Part shown: positions 34,983-45,943 of the stretch, one piece after another
How the letters are laid out: every line of letters starts with the position of its first letter
Numbering within the stretch: position 1 is the first letter of the stretch
Source: Tetrapyrgos nigripes
Lineage: Eukaryota > Basidiomycota > Agaricomycetes > Agaricales > Campanellaceae
DNA length: 64,000 nucleotides
Direction: 5' to 3'
Assembly (NCBI GenBank): GCA_013368315.1
Contig: JAACJM010000012.1
Span: forward strand, 1-64,000
Made by a program: the position numbers and the translations under genes
Notes under the pieces: model-generated
What the model saw: only the letters and a program-made list of their open reading frames with translations
What the model was told of the DNA's origin: nothing
Database searches by the model: none

Positions 34983-36313
34983 AATTTCGTTGGTTGTACT
35001 TGTTCCATGTATTCTACGTATTTATAGACAACTTAATAACCACGCCTCCCTGAAATATTCCCAAACGTGGCGAGCCATCTTCCAGTTGTCTCAGACTCTC
35101 AAAGTTATCTTCAAGTTCCAGTTCTTGAACTGTCTTACGTAAATTGTTCTGTAAAAGATGGAAGCGAAAACATCTCACGGTTGGCTTTTTGCCCTTCCTC
35201 GTCTTCCACTCCAGCTGCGCGGAACATCCTCCAGTTGACGGAAGACCAGCTCTACTCCTAGGAGAGCTGCTGCTTCTCAGGATGAGAAGGAGGCCTGTAT
35301 CGTTAGAATATGATGCTTGCTGAGGGAGTTGGCAGGAGGGGATGGGTTACTCGGCTTTCTCATACCTCTATCGGTGCTCGGGGATTCTTCACGGAATCCC
35401 ACACAACCTACTGTCGTTGTCAGTGGCTGATGTCCATTGTCGTGTTTGGTTTTTGTCCTCGGACGGTCAGACGGACGGATGCGACTTAGCTCTGCCTCCA
35501 CTCTCGTCAAGGCCACAAGTACAGTGGACAGGAAACAGCACAGGGATCGTGCTGAAGCTCATAGGGATTTGAGCTTGGTCAAGTGCCAGTGTGCATGGTG
35601 GCCGCCTTCTCGGATTGAGAAGGAAACAGCACTAGGGATGTGCTGAAGTGCGATGTGTGTACCCGCACTGCGCCAGACGTATCAACTCGGCGCACCGTCG
35701 TATCGCATTATCATGCCGACGAAGACATCTGTTTACGATGTGCAAATGCTATATCAACGGCTCGTTCCTCCACTATAAACTTTCGGCACTTGCAGCTTGC
35801 ATTCATCGGAGAGAAGATTTCATGGAAGCCGTCGTAGGAGGAGAGACAAGATCCAGGAGGTATTGGTGAGCACCCATACGCCCCATGGTCCAACTAAACC
35901 TTTTTCTGTCGAGGAAGACAGTCCATTTTGAGCACGTAGTGCACTGCTCATCATCATTCTATGCCGTCAAGGCAAGAGGGGCCGAATCCCTTCCTGGTTC
36001 TTTTTCTCTGCTTTGAACTCACTTCTGATGTCAATTGACGTGCAGGAGAGTTCAAGCAGAAATACGGAACGAGGGCGGTGATTCTTCTGTGTTGTTTAGA
36101 GGATGATGAGCATGTACATGTTCTTTCAACTCAGAAATACTGAGGAGCCTCCGCTCCCAAAACTATACGCTACATTACTTGTACATTATAATAACTCTAA
36201 TAAATAAATAGATGTCTAGGCTATCCTCAAGGCCTCACACCTCCGCTCCCAAAACTATGCGCTACATTATTTGTACATTATAATAACTCTAATAAATAGT
36301 ATCTAGGTAATCC
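34983..36313. other. Gene-poor 1.3 kb between PEX2 and the lipase gene
   Basis: No gene is convincing here. A 109-codon frame without an ATG is open on the minus strand from 35343 to 35014 (it reads ...NNLRKTVQELELEDNFES...). It may be a gene remnant or an unrecognised terminal exon. Two imperfect 27 bp direct repeats (35532-35558 and 35622-35648; GGAAACAGCAC...GTGCTGAAG) lie within it or nearby. The right end carries the 92 bp tandem repeat listed separately. The region may hold a decayed gene, but no transposon features are visible. Confidence 0.4.
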
Positions 36314-36318
36314 TCATA
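36148..36318. repeat. 92-bp tandem direct repeat at the 3' end of the lipase gene
   Basis: Copy 1 starts at 36148 and copy 2 at 36240, both with CCTCCGCTCCCAAAACTAT, then an A/T-rich stretch including TTGTACATTATAATAACTCT. The copies are nearly identical over the first 65 bp. Copy 2 runs into the stop codon of the minus-strand lipase gene, so the 3' untranslated region has been duplicated, including its likely A/U-rich poly(A) signal. Confidence 0.88.
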
Positions 36319-39300
36319 TCTCATCCGCAGAAAGGTCATCAGACGAACTATCACTACTCCACATGTGTTCACCGACATCATGTTCTACCGGCTTTGTCGC
36401 AATGTGCTCCTTCCCAACAGATAACAAGGAACCACTCGGGAAAGACTTCGTTCGCAACCTTGTCAGGAAACTGGGTTCGCTTTGAAGCGCACTATGCGAG
36501 GTGGCCAGAGGTTCAGCGCGCTGGGAGGACGATATAGGAGGCAAAGGCTCGTCGTGATGATTTTTCCTATAGAGCTGGCTTCTCAGAGAGCTGTTAGTGT
36601 TACTCTTCGAGTGCGAACGATTGTGCTTGAAGATGCGACTAGAACCGTTGACGATTGCTTGCTCGACGTCAGTATCTAGTGATAATGGATAGTCCGAGCC
36701 AGTGAGTTGAGGTGTAGGTGAAATGCGAAGACCGTGTTTGGATTGTGAGGTCGCAGCTTCAGGTAGTCGACCAGCTGATTTGAGAGAACGTCGAACATAT
36801 TGACGACCCAGATAGATCTGTTTCTCTATTCGTGCCCTGTTCTTTATCATGTGCAACTAGTGGAAATGTCAGCTCATGGCGTTTAGTGCAGATTCAGAAA
36901 AAGGTTACCTTTGGCCAAGTTACAAGTTGTCCTACTTGGATCATCCTCTCCAGCTCCTGACGATCAGGATCGCTCAGTATCCGGAACCAGTCCTATCGAA
37001 GTGAGCGAACACTGGACAATACTTTGTCAAACGGTCAACTCACCCATAATCTAGTTCTCGGCCAAATTCTGAAGGACAAGACAAAACTCAGCAGCAGGAA
37101 GACAGAGACTCAAATAAGACTTACGTGACAGTTCCATCAAACCTCTGAAGAAACACAGAAGACCAATCCTGCCCCAGGATCTGCGGCAACAAATCCAGAT
37201 CCCTGATGACCTTGAAGTTTTTGGTTAATTCATGTTTAAGCCAATTCTCCGCAGCCGATAGCAAAAAGTTGCCTCTCCAGCCTGGTAGACGTCAGTGAAG
37301 CTCTAGCCGTTACTTCAGACGCTCACCTTTGCCTTTACTATGTGCGACCGGCTTTCCAGCAGAACCCCTCGGGGCGAAGAAAAAGAGATGAACATGCGGA
37401 TTCACTTGGGAAACGACAGGATATGTGACTAAGTTGGGACTTGAGCACAGGCCATGCGGTTTACTGAGCATAAACGCACCATTGAAATACAGGTTCAAAG
37501 TCTGATAGACATTAGTAACAAGTAACCAGGTGTCAAGTTTCTAGCCCTCACCTGGATAGGTATATCAACACGCAGAGATCCATCTTTAAATCTGCTTCCC
37601 CAGTTCCAAGGAATGACAGTCCCGTCTTTCAGCTTTTGCATCAGAACAACTGGATTGAGAATACCAGGGACTGCTGCCGAGGCCAGAAGTGCAGACCAAA
37701 TCACAGTATCGGGGGAAGTGATATAATTCAAAAGTTTGGTAGGACTGTGTCTGTCGGCGGGGACAACACTGACGTTGAGGATTCTACCAGTACGAAGGTA
37801 GGCTTCTTTGAAGGTCATGGATCCCCGAGTGAAAAAAGTCGCTTTGCGAGCCCAACTAACATGAGTGATTAGTCAAACTAGGCAATGTGAGAAGATATCA
37901 GACATACCTGACACTGTCGAAACGCGCTCCAGTGGTGAAGAACCGGCTCAACCAGACTAAAGACAAGTCAGTTTGAAGGATAATGAACATGGAAAAGAGC
38001 GAACCATTGATAGGCTCTTCACAAGCTGTGATCCTGTCCGCGATCTGGGGGCAAATCAAGGTTTTCAACTCCTCCTCTGTCCGGGTACAAACAAGGGCAG
38101 CAATAAGACTGCCAGCAGAGGTACCAGTGATAACGCGAGGTAGCAGCCCAGCGTCCAAGAATGCTCTGACAACACCAAAGTGATCTAGAGAAGACGTCTG
38201 CCAGGTTCCAGGAAAATAGCCTCAATTCAGTCACTTACAATAGCCAAAAGAAGCGCCTCCAGACAAACATAAAGCAGAGATACCATAATTTGTGTTGGCA
38301 CTCTTGAACAATTTCTTCTTTTCATCTATAGTCAGCTGAGGCGATTCGCGGATGAATTCAAGAGCCTTCTCCTGTTCGTCGTAATAAGCTAGACCAGAGT
38401 GAGTAAACAGATAGCGCCACTAAAGACACAGCATTTACATTCGATGAGATCTTTACTGCCCAAGTACGTCTGTGATTGTTGAGTGCCTAGGCAATCCTTG
38501 AGCATGTGAATAATCTTACCTCACTGTACAATCTTTTCACATTTCAGTCAAAGTTGCACAGAATCAGGCGGAAGAGTACACACCGTGATGATTCTACTCC
38601 TGCAAAATTGGCACGAATGCATGTTTCCAAAACACCAATACACCCTCTGGCATCCTTTTTCTCTCGCAGATTCTTCAGTGATTTTCGAACCTATGAAACA
38701 GTAGATGAGTGCTTGATTGGTGCGGGCGTACTTTTCGCGTACCTTGCGGACCAACTTCCAGTCATAGTACGGGTCTTCGTCGATTTTCTTCCATTCATCG
38801 AAATGAAGGTATTCGTCCAAAGTCATCGCAGCTCCTTTCCATTCCTGATGAAAATAAGCAATGAGCCTAAGAGAAGGTCAACAATGACACGCACCGACCA
38901 ACTCCGAGAACTACGCATACGTTTCCGCAACAAACCCTTCTGGCCGCGCCCTGAAAAGAAGGATGCTTAACGGTGGAAAGGAAGCAGAGGAAAGAATGAC
39001 TGACGTACATGCAGATACCCACTCCTTTGCATTCACGAGCTGACGAATCAGAACATAGAGTCCAAACTCTCCAGTTATGAAGAGAAAGATGAATAGCTGA
39101 ACGAAAGCTCATTGAGACCAGAAGTGTTTGGAGCGAAAGACTAGTCATACCAGAAGAGGCCATCGCAACACAAGGAAAAGCCAGTCGTGACGATGTTTCT
39201 CTGCTTCTTTCTCCTTCTTCCTTCGCCTGTTACCGATCCCCAACGACATTAGCACGCGCAAAAACAAGCGACCGATGTACTGACCTCTTTACGCGTAGGT

Positions 39301-39546
39301 TCACGGGCGCAAAGTCAGACAAAGCGGAGACCTTTCGTACTCTGACGCTTCCGACTACTGGGCTGCCTGGGGTAAGGGGAGAAGCTACTTCACCAAATGG
39401 AAATTCATCGGCGTTGAGAGCTTCTGCGAAAGCCTGTATATGGCTGGTTCAAGAATGATTAATGGAAAGTTGAAGGGACAGAGTATGTGCACGCACGCTT
39501 CATTGACATAGTCGGTATAGAAAGGGTCGTTGTCGTCGGTGAACAT
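36314..39546 (-). CDS. Patatin-like triacylglycerol lipase/lysophospholipid acyltransferase (Tgl3/4/5 type)
   Basis: Proteins of this group hydrolyse triacylglycerol on lipid droplets. The order is MFTDDNDPFYTDYVNEA, a basic segment, a hydrophobic hairpin/TM (PLLIFLFIFITGEFGLYVLI), a DUF3336 block (MTLDEYLHFDEWKKIDEDPY), then the patatin domain. The oxyanion region is LCLSGGASFGYYHFGVVRAF, the nucleophile elbow is ITGTSAGSL (GxSxG) and the Asp of the dyad is in FKDGSLRVDIPIQ. The middle is cut by many short introns. The C-terminal tail is Ser-rich and ends in an acidic SSDSSSDDLSADEI. An HHFGVVRAF-like acyltransferase motif is not exact, so activity beyond hydrolysis is unclear. The ATG at 39546 is the first in frame. 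The start lies 689 bp from the divergent CipC gene. Confidence 0.88.
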
Positions 39547-40235
39547 TGGTGGAAAAGATACGTGGGTCCGGCGTCCAGATTGTAAACCTGAGGTTAGGGT
39601 TAGGGTCTTCAGACGCTTCCCTTCCTTTGACTTTGAGTCTGATTACAGTTACTCGTGACACTCCTCCTCCTTTGCTCCTCCTCCTCTTACTGTCAGACGC
39701 GACTTTGAAAGAATACTGTTGCGCATATATATGCAGGTCAATCTTACGGAAGTCTCGCGATATAAGAAGAAGATCGATATCTGCGCAGCCAAAGATGCAT
39801 GCCTCCTTTTGGTTATCAACAACAGTCTCCTTCTCCTCAATCCAGTTGTCTGTCATCTCAGGTCTCACCTCTTCGGAGCTCCAATTCCCGGTCAGATCTT
39901 GGAGTGGGTGACCTTATATCTGTGTATCTTACCAGAAAAGTAACAATTTCACCAATTTGGTACTTGCGGGTATCTGAGAACAGTGCAAGTTGCTTCTTCC
40001 TACCTACCATCAATGAATCCCAAATAACGACACGAATGCCAGCAAGGCTGTTAGATTGATTAGAATCTGCGCACGGTCGCATCAGGATCCCCAGATACTG
40101 TGCCTACTTTCGTCATCTCTAAAAATAGAGGGACTAGCCAGAAAGCTATAAAAAGCCCCCAAAATCCCCAACGTATCTTCAGAATCTTGTCTACTACTTT
40201 CATCACTTCTTCACTTCATCTTCATCAATATCAAT
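39547..40235. promoter_or_regulatory. Divergent intergenic region of the lipase and CipC genes
   Basis: No gene is supported in 689 bp. Two telomere-type units TTAGGGTTAGGG (39594-39605) lie 50 bp upstream of the lipase ATG. A clear TATA box (TATAAAAA, 40147-40154) precedes the CipC ATG by 89 bp, followed by an AGCCCCCAAAATCCCC stretch and a C/T-rich leader. Confidence 0.5.
40147..40154 (+). promoter_or_regulatory. TATA box of the CipC-like gene
   Basis: TATAAAAA lies 89 bp before the ATG at 40236, a normal spacing for a fungal TATA promoter. A leader of CATCACTTCTTCACTTCATC type follows. A TATA-driven promoter fits the strong stress-responsive expression known for some CipC genes. Confidence 0.6.
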
Positions 40236-40950
40236 ATGGGTTGGTTCAGTGACGACTCTGATCAGGCTCAAGCCTACAACCAAGTATGGCTCCCCTTTGT
40301 CACTCCGCTGCCTCGTCGCTGACCCGTCTCTCCAGGTTGTCGACGCTCCTCACAAGGCCGAGCTTTCCCATGAGCTCATTGCCGGCGCTGCCAGCTACGA
40401 GGTCAGATCATTAATTCTATCCGATTTGCCTCCCCTGATTCGTCGTCGATGCTCTTTCCTCTGTTTCGTGTTCTTTGTCCTCGTCGCATCCTCATACTAC
40501 ACCTTGTCGTCATCGCATCCTCATGCTACAGGCGGCGAAGGCCTATGAGAAACACTGCGAGAAGAATGGGCAGCCCGCCAGCCACGCTGAAGCGAAAGTG
40601 CGTTCTCGATGATTTTTCGATGATTTTTCGACTCACATCTAACTGTCATTGTTTAGGAGCTTTTGTGCGCACCATTCTTCGCTAATTTTTTGAGTCGTAT
40701 CTAACCGTTGTTATCCAGTGCCGGTTTCGCCGGAGCCTTCATCGACAGAATGGTGGAAACCAAGGTGAGCATCGAGCATGTGCATAGCTTAACAACTGCT
40801 GATAGTAGAAATGAAGGGTTTGGATTACGTCGACAAGGAGAAGGTAATGTCTCAACTTTTGCGTAGTGTTACTCTTTACTGATATTAGCAACGAAGGCGA
40901 AGCATCAAGCCCACAAGCAAGCCGAGGAACAACTCGCCTCTGATTACTAG
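40236..40950 (+). CDS. CipC-like protein (DUF3759)
   Basis: The small cytosolic protein family was named after a concanamycin-induced Aspergillus protein. Six exons encode about 110 residues: MGWFSDDSDQAQAYNQ, then VVDAPHKAELSHELIAGAAS, YEAAKAYEKHCEKNGQPASH, AEAKELFAGFAGAFIDRMVE, TKGLDYVDKEK and AKHQAHKQAEEQLASDY. The introns (after YNQ, YE, AEAK, within ELF, after ETK and after DKEK) are all short, and some use tight AG acceptors such as CGAAG before AKHQ. The family is usually 100-130 residues, so it is complete. Its biochemical role is unknown; in fungi it often rises under stress or in pathogenic growth. Confidence 0.93.
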
Positions 40951-41428
40951 TAAACACTGAGCAGTCAAAGAATCGGCTTCCAAACCTACGCAATGGATGG
41001 TGTATAAATAAACAGTAGTGCCACAGTATCGAATGTAAATTTGTCGAATTTGTCGTTGGAAATGTTAGCCTCAGGACGCGTCGTCCTGTTAGTCTGATCT
41101 GATATAGGGAATCGTCGACGAGAGGCAGTGGGTTGGTTTGCGGCCCTTCCCTTCGCTAGTTATATTTGTACGTTCCTAATAATGTCCATTAGGAGTGTAA
41201 ACCTCACGAAGATTTCATCACACATCAATAACGCATTTCGCGGTAAAAGTGGACCTCGGATATTTGCGAGCGAATTGAATGTGAGATCTTTCGCATATTT
41301 CCGAGTGGCACAAATCCTGGGACTCAGACTGGGCTAAAAAATAGTCGGTACATTGACGAATCGGTTCTAGCTAGCGTCACAGTGGCAGTGTTGAATGTAA
41401 ATTTGTTTCTTTTTGAACCACCGTCATC
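40951..41428. other. Intergenic between CipC and the orphan membrane-protein gene
   Basis: No gene is supported. Two similar stretches containing GAATGTAAATTTGT occur at about 41031-41044 and 41393-41406, the second just before the start of the next gene. The first belongs to the CipC 3' flank. The short frame near 41128-41337 has no codon-use or homology support. Confidence 0.45.
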
Positions 41429-43372
41429 ATGCGCGTCGTCCTGCTAGTACCGCTCGTTTTCCCCGTCGTCGTGTATGCCTTACCATCAGCAAGCCATCGT
41501 CTCGACTCAAGTGGTTCCGCATGTCTCGCCATTGTCCTCACCCTCGTTTGCTTTCTTTCAGTTCTCTTCATCATCAAGCGTATCTACATCAGACAAAGGC
41601 GCACTCAAGCCGTTCACCATGGACCAGCTCCATGTCCATCACTTCAGTCATCCCAGCGTTCCTCCGCATCTTTCTTCTACTTCTCAGACGAAAAACCACT
41701 CAAGATCGATTGTACTGCCTTTTGGGTCGGACTCTTGGGCTCGCCTACTTGGGAGACAAGCATAAGGCCCTCCAACAAGTTTGGTGCTCCTCGTTACCCT
41801 TTCATTCACCGCATCCACCCAAAGCCTGTATCCCAGTCCACCTTGTCTTCGCTCAGTTCCAAGTTGTCAGTGACCGAATTTGGAGCTAGGCGTTCAGACA
41901 CTCCGCGTCGTTCATCGACCACCACTACGGAAACTCGCACATTGTCTAGTACTCTGCAGTCATCCGCCGTCTCACACTCGAACCAACTCTCAACTTACCC
42001 TGCAGAAGCGCGGGCAACATCTTCCCCAAAGCATCGCCGTCTTTCACTTCCCGAGCAACGTCAATCATCAGATCATCATGCTCAGCACCGTCAACGACAT
42101 TCGAGTCTGAATGGCCGCAGCAACATCTGGAGCCTGGAAAAACGGAATCGCCGTTCTTCCTGGCTAAGAAGGGTCGAACCTCCTTCCAGACTATCTGACG
42201 AACCCTTGCCCTTATCTCCAAAAGAGTCAACTTCAGCATTCCTTGATCTAGGATCAAAGCTGAAGCCTGCTTTCCAATTGGTCCTTCCGCCTTTGCCCCT
42301 TTCCCAGACTCCTCTGCAGAGTCCAGTCACAGGGGATACGTCAGAAGGCATGAGCTTCATCTCTCATCCTTACGTTTTGGGCAGTGCCAGGAAATCGACA
42401 GGAGACTGGGAAGTCTTACCGCCGGTCCCTAAACGGTCCATTCAAGAAACAGATCTCCGATTACCCACCAGCCCTCAACCTGTCGTCCAGTATCCTTTCC
42501 CTGCCTCTTACGCGATTCAGATGCCGGGTTCTCCCAAAAATGCTGCAACACTACCCAGAAGAAAACCCAAGGCTCGATCTCCCTCCGCTAGAAGCCGGAA
42601 GAGTCCTCCTGTTGGACCATCTCCCCTCAGAATCATGACCTTGCCAGAAAGATCTACTGCCGACCTGAGTGCGCTTATCGATGGGTCTCAACCATTGGGT
42701 ACCGTCCAGATCGAGTCTGAAATCTTTACACCAAAATCACAAGCGCAAGAATCCTCCGGTCGACGCGACATGTACTCTCAGCTTGGGATTGGTTATCCTT
42801 CTATTTGGGGGATTGACAAGAGGGAAGTCCAGATCCAGGTTTCCACTGCAATTGAGGACCCGGAGCATAGTGATGCGAACAACAACTCTCAAGATCCTTT
42901 TATATCTCCTCCCGTCAGCCCAACTCCTTCTACCGCAGATATCATGCTTGATATCATTCGGGAACTCGTTGAAGAGACTAGCCAATGGGATGCGAGTTTG
43001 TACATGGACGATGGCTTCAAGACTCTGATCCAGAACTCTTCCTCGAAACTCAACCTCCAGGTTCTCGGAGAGTCCCAGTCGTCTATTCCCAGCGATGAAA
43101 AGCTTCAATCACCCAAATCTCCCAGATCATCTCAATCTCTCGTGATATCCGTCTCCAAAAGCTCGTCAGGCGAGCTTGATCAACTTCAAGGGATGTTTGA
43201 TTTGGAGATGTATCGAATGCCAGAGGAAGTCGTTTCCCCCAAGGATCAAATTCGTGTGGGATCTACTTTCATCCATGGACAGCCTTTGGATATTTTGGAG
43301 GAAGCTAACGAAGATGGGGAAGACGGAAATGGTGGGAATGAGAAGAAGGCAGAGAGTAACCAGGAGAAGTGA
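41429..43372 (+). CDS. Orphan single-pass membrane protein with long Ser/Pro-rich cytosolic tail
   Basis: A single 647-codon frame. A signal peptide (MRVVLLVPLVFPVVVYALPS) is followed by a short outer segment, one transmembrane helix (ACLAIVLTLVCFLSVLFIIK) and basic residues (RIYIRQRR). This predicts a type I protein with a very small outside and about 590 residues inside. The tail is disordered, rich in Ser, Pro, Arg and Gln, with many SP/TP sites and a conserved-looking SQWDASLYMDDGF near the end; DASxYxxD-type motifs like this recur in fungal membrane proteins, but I cannot name the family. The frame may not end at 43372: a donor GTGAGT overlaps the stop and an acceptor at 43430 would append KPDEIGLAV, ending at 43457. 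No function is assigned. Confidence 0.75.
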   Translation: MRVVLLVPLVFPVVVYALPSASHRLDSSGSACLAIVLTLVCFLSVLFIIKRIYIRQRRTQAVHHGPAPCPSLQSSQRSSASFFYFSDEKPLKIDCTAFWVGLLGSPTWETSIRPSNKFGAPRYPFIHRIHPKPVSQSTLSSLSSKLSVTEFGARRSDTPRRSSTTTTETRTLSSTLQSSAVSHSNQLSTYPAEARATSSPKHRRLSLPEQRQSSDHHAQHRQRHSSLNGRSNIWSLEKRNRRSSWLRRVEPPSRLSDEPLPLSPKESTSAFLDLGSKLKPAFQLVLPPLPLSQTPLQSPVTGDTSEGMSFISHPYVLGSARKSTGDWEVLPPVPKRSIQETDLRLPTSPQPVVQYPFPASYAIQMPGSPKNAATLPRRKPKARSPSARSRKSPPVGPSPLRIMTLPERSTADLSALIDGSQPLGTVQIESEIFTPKSQAQESSGRRDMYSQLGIGYPSIWGIDKREVQIQVSTAIEDPEHSDANNNSQDPFISPPVSPTPSTADIMLDIIRELVEETSQWDASLYMDDGFKTLIQNSSSKLNLQVLGESQSSIPSDEKLQSPKSPRSSQSLVISVSKSSSGELDQLQGMFDLEMYRMPEEVVSPKDQIRVGSTFIHGQPLDILEEANEDGEDGNGGNEKKAESNQEK

Positions 43373-43932
43373 GTAATGATACCGAAATCATAATACCAGG
43401 TAGTTGGTACTGACTCTAAGTTATAAAAGGCCAGATGAAATCGGACTGGCGGTTTGACCTGATGACTATCATCTGCGACTCGATTCAGGCTGTCATCAAG
43501 ACTTTATTTCTTTTCTGATCCATCAATTCCATGTATATTTCTACCTTGTCTCTTGTTTATCGCATTTGGACTATGGCGTTTTGCACCGTCGTAGAGGGAA
43601 TCCTTATCCTGCATTTTTATCGCATTCTTCATTGTATGTATCCTTATCGCGCGAACGGTCTCCTTCCAAGGTCAATTTATTCTTCTAATCTCGTCGATAT
43701 GTTTCTCGTTTTTGTTTATTGTGTCAAAACCCGTGTTTTACAGTACATTTGTCTATCATTTTTCCCCTTTCCATGTATACTATGTCCAAGTATGTAGAAG
43801 CTATGATTCATTAATTCAGACGCATGATGTAGTACTATAACTCTAGATGATAATGGATACAGACATTGCATATAACGACAGTTCGAAAGCGATAAAATAC
43901 ATCAAATATCCTCGATAAACAATATGAGAAAG
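43373..43932. other. Convergent intergenic region upstream of the ORC4 stop
   Basis: It contains the possible last exon of the membrane-protein gene (43430-43457, see that entry) and then T-rich 3' flank. The open frame at 43531-43797 is T-rich with no support as a gene, and I see nothing else. Confidence 0.45.
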
Positions 43933-45847
43933 CTATGACGCCTTATTCAACCATGTTTTCAGATTCGTTTGACCACTCTTGTCTATGGCTTGTTTGATGT
44001 CTTGTCGGTGGATTGCACATCGATATCTGACAAACTCCTTTCCAATGGTCAACGAATGGGCTGCAGTCGCCACAAACATCTTCGCTGACACGAGTTTCTC
44101 AAAAGTCTAGAATAGAAGCTTGTTAGTCAAAGAAGTCCAGAAAACGGACAGCGGACATACAGAGAGAAGAACAAGTCGCGGAATTTTGACCATTCCGATA
44201 CTTCTGCCATTGATTTGCACAGGCGCAGAAGAAGACGTACGGATACGGGTGCAAATGTACTCATGCAGCATCTCAAAAGTCACGGCAGGATATCCTGCGG
44301 TCTCTGCGTGTACAGATGCAACGAGAAGGCACAAGGAAGGATATGTGAGTTCTATAATGGGGATTAGGTGTTAGGTTGAAGATATATAGGAAGCAGACAC
44401 ACTGTGAAGCTCGGGATATTCCGGACGAATACGCTGGGCGACAGCTGATCGCTCAAGTTGTTCGCTCGTCAGCCAAGGAGAATTTGGCGTAAGACTCAGG
44501 ACTGGTTGGATCTACGTTGGGTCATTAGAATAGTTCGACCGTAAAAAAAAAATCAGTCTACCAGTAAACGACTCAACGTCCGGAGATCCCTCGTGACACT
44601 GAATGTTTCTTCAAAGATACGAGCTATTTTGGGGTCGGCCAAAAAGTCGTCGACACGGGTCTTCCACAACTCTGTGAACTCATCCTTTACGTCCATACTA
44701 TCAACCTCTATTTTGGGCATCAACATTGCCCGGGCAGTGTGGGTCCATTCAGCGGGTTTGCGGGGAGGAGCAGTACGAATCATTCTGCCAGAGAACCGAC
44801 TTTTCACTCGTTTTTCGAGGAGGTTGATGGTGTCCATACGAGAAGTGAGGCCGACGACAGCGAGGCCCTTAATTCCTGGGCCCATGCGCAGACTTTGAAC
44901 AGTGTCAAGCAGAGAATACAGCAATGATTGTCGAGGGTGGAGAGTGAAAAGGTCAAAACCATCTAGAATCACAATGGTGGGTCGAGGGAGAGTAGGAATA
45001 CAGGAGATGAGGGCGTGAAGATGGGCAGTGGGTATGGAATCAAGACCGGACACTGTGTCATCCATGAAGGGATTTTCAGCGTCGCCGTCAACTTCTAGAC
45101 CTTCAGGGAGAAAAGAGGCGGATGTCTGTTGGTTGAGTTGATAGGCTATTTCACGCATCGCGAGTCGGTCGTTGTGGTGAATCCAACCAGAGAGGTGAAC
45201 AACAATGGGTTCTTGGGACAATTCAGAAATACACTGTTCGATAACCTGAGCGAGAAATCAGTGCTGAGAACATGAGAGCAATTGGATACACGTACCTTGG
45301 TTTTTCCACTTGCCCGCGGACCCAGAAGTAGGCAGCTGTTGCCTTCACCACGCTCCGTCGTGCCCTTCAAGAGATCTCCAACATGCTGTGCAGCAAGCAA
45401 GTTTGCGGGAGCGTCCTGTTCCTCGTCTTCTTCGTCGTAGTCATGGATGAGAGCTGGAGAGTGCAAATTCTGAAGAATTGCGCTCTTCTGTCTGTCGAGA
45501 GACTCGTGAAGGTGGGGTGGTAGATGAGCGAGGGCCTTCTTGGTTGGCGAGGCTGGACGAGGAGGTGGGGTGAGAGATGGGGTCTCGAGCTGAGCAGGCT
45601 TTTTTGGAGAGGCCCTGGACGGTCTCTTGATTGTAGCTTGGGGTTTCACGGGAGATGGTTCCGGACGCGGAGGAGAGGGAAGAGCAGGCGGATGAAATTG
45701 GACGCGTTTGGTTGAGCGTCTGGTAGTCGGGATGCAATCGAGCTGATCGTCGGAGTGACTGGGGTCGGGATCATTTTGGGCAGCTGAAGAACGAGTAGCT
45801 CTCTTTGCAGGAGGCTGACGGAGAGCAGCACCTGCTTTTCGCTTCAT
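43933..45847 (-). CDS. ORC4: Origin recognition complex subunit 4
   Basis: ORC4 is an AAA+ subunit of the complex that marks replication origins and loads MCM with Cdc6 and Cdt1. The first 120 residues are disordered and Pro/Arg/Ser-rich with possible SP sites (SPSKPxxP-like), followed by LLLGPRASGKTK (Walker A), LSGWIHHNDRLAMREIAYQL, and TIVILDGFDLFTLHPRQSLL (Walker B region). The next parts are SLLDTVQSL and a sensor-1 region VVGLTSRMDTINLLEKRVKS with RF, the expected ORC4 order. The C-terminal winged-helix part includes GYPAVTFEMLHEYICTRI and ends FVRYRCAIHRQDIKQAIDKS...NKAS. Several introns join in phase. The start at 45847 (MKRKAGAALRQPP) lies 96 bp from the divergent MED20 start. Confidence 0.92.
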
Positions 45848-45943
45848 GGCAGTGGTGGTCGTTGAAGAGGAAGAATTGGAGGTTAACGCGTGACCGTTTA
45901 GCAGTCGCAGTCACGTTATCTGTGACAATTACACCCTTCCCAC
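45848..45943. promoter_or_regulatory. Bidirectional promoter between ORC4 and MED20
   Basis: The divergent ATGs at 45847 (minus) and 45944 (plus) are separated by 96 bp. No TATA box is seen. A GTTATC and two CACG-type motifs are present but not decisive. Confidence 0.5.

Noticed and set aside
39500..39868. 122-codon minus-strand frame extending the lipase upstream
   Set aside because: The in-frame ATG at 39546 gives MFTDDNDPFYTDYV, a good lipase start; the upstream part includes the TTAGGG units and promoter-like sequence.
43531..43797. 88-codon plus-strand frame after the orphan membrane protein
   Set aside because: It is T-rich 3' flank with irregular codon use and no recognisable domain.
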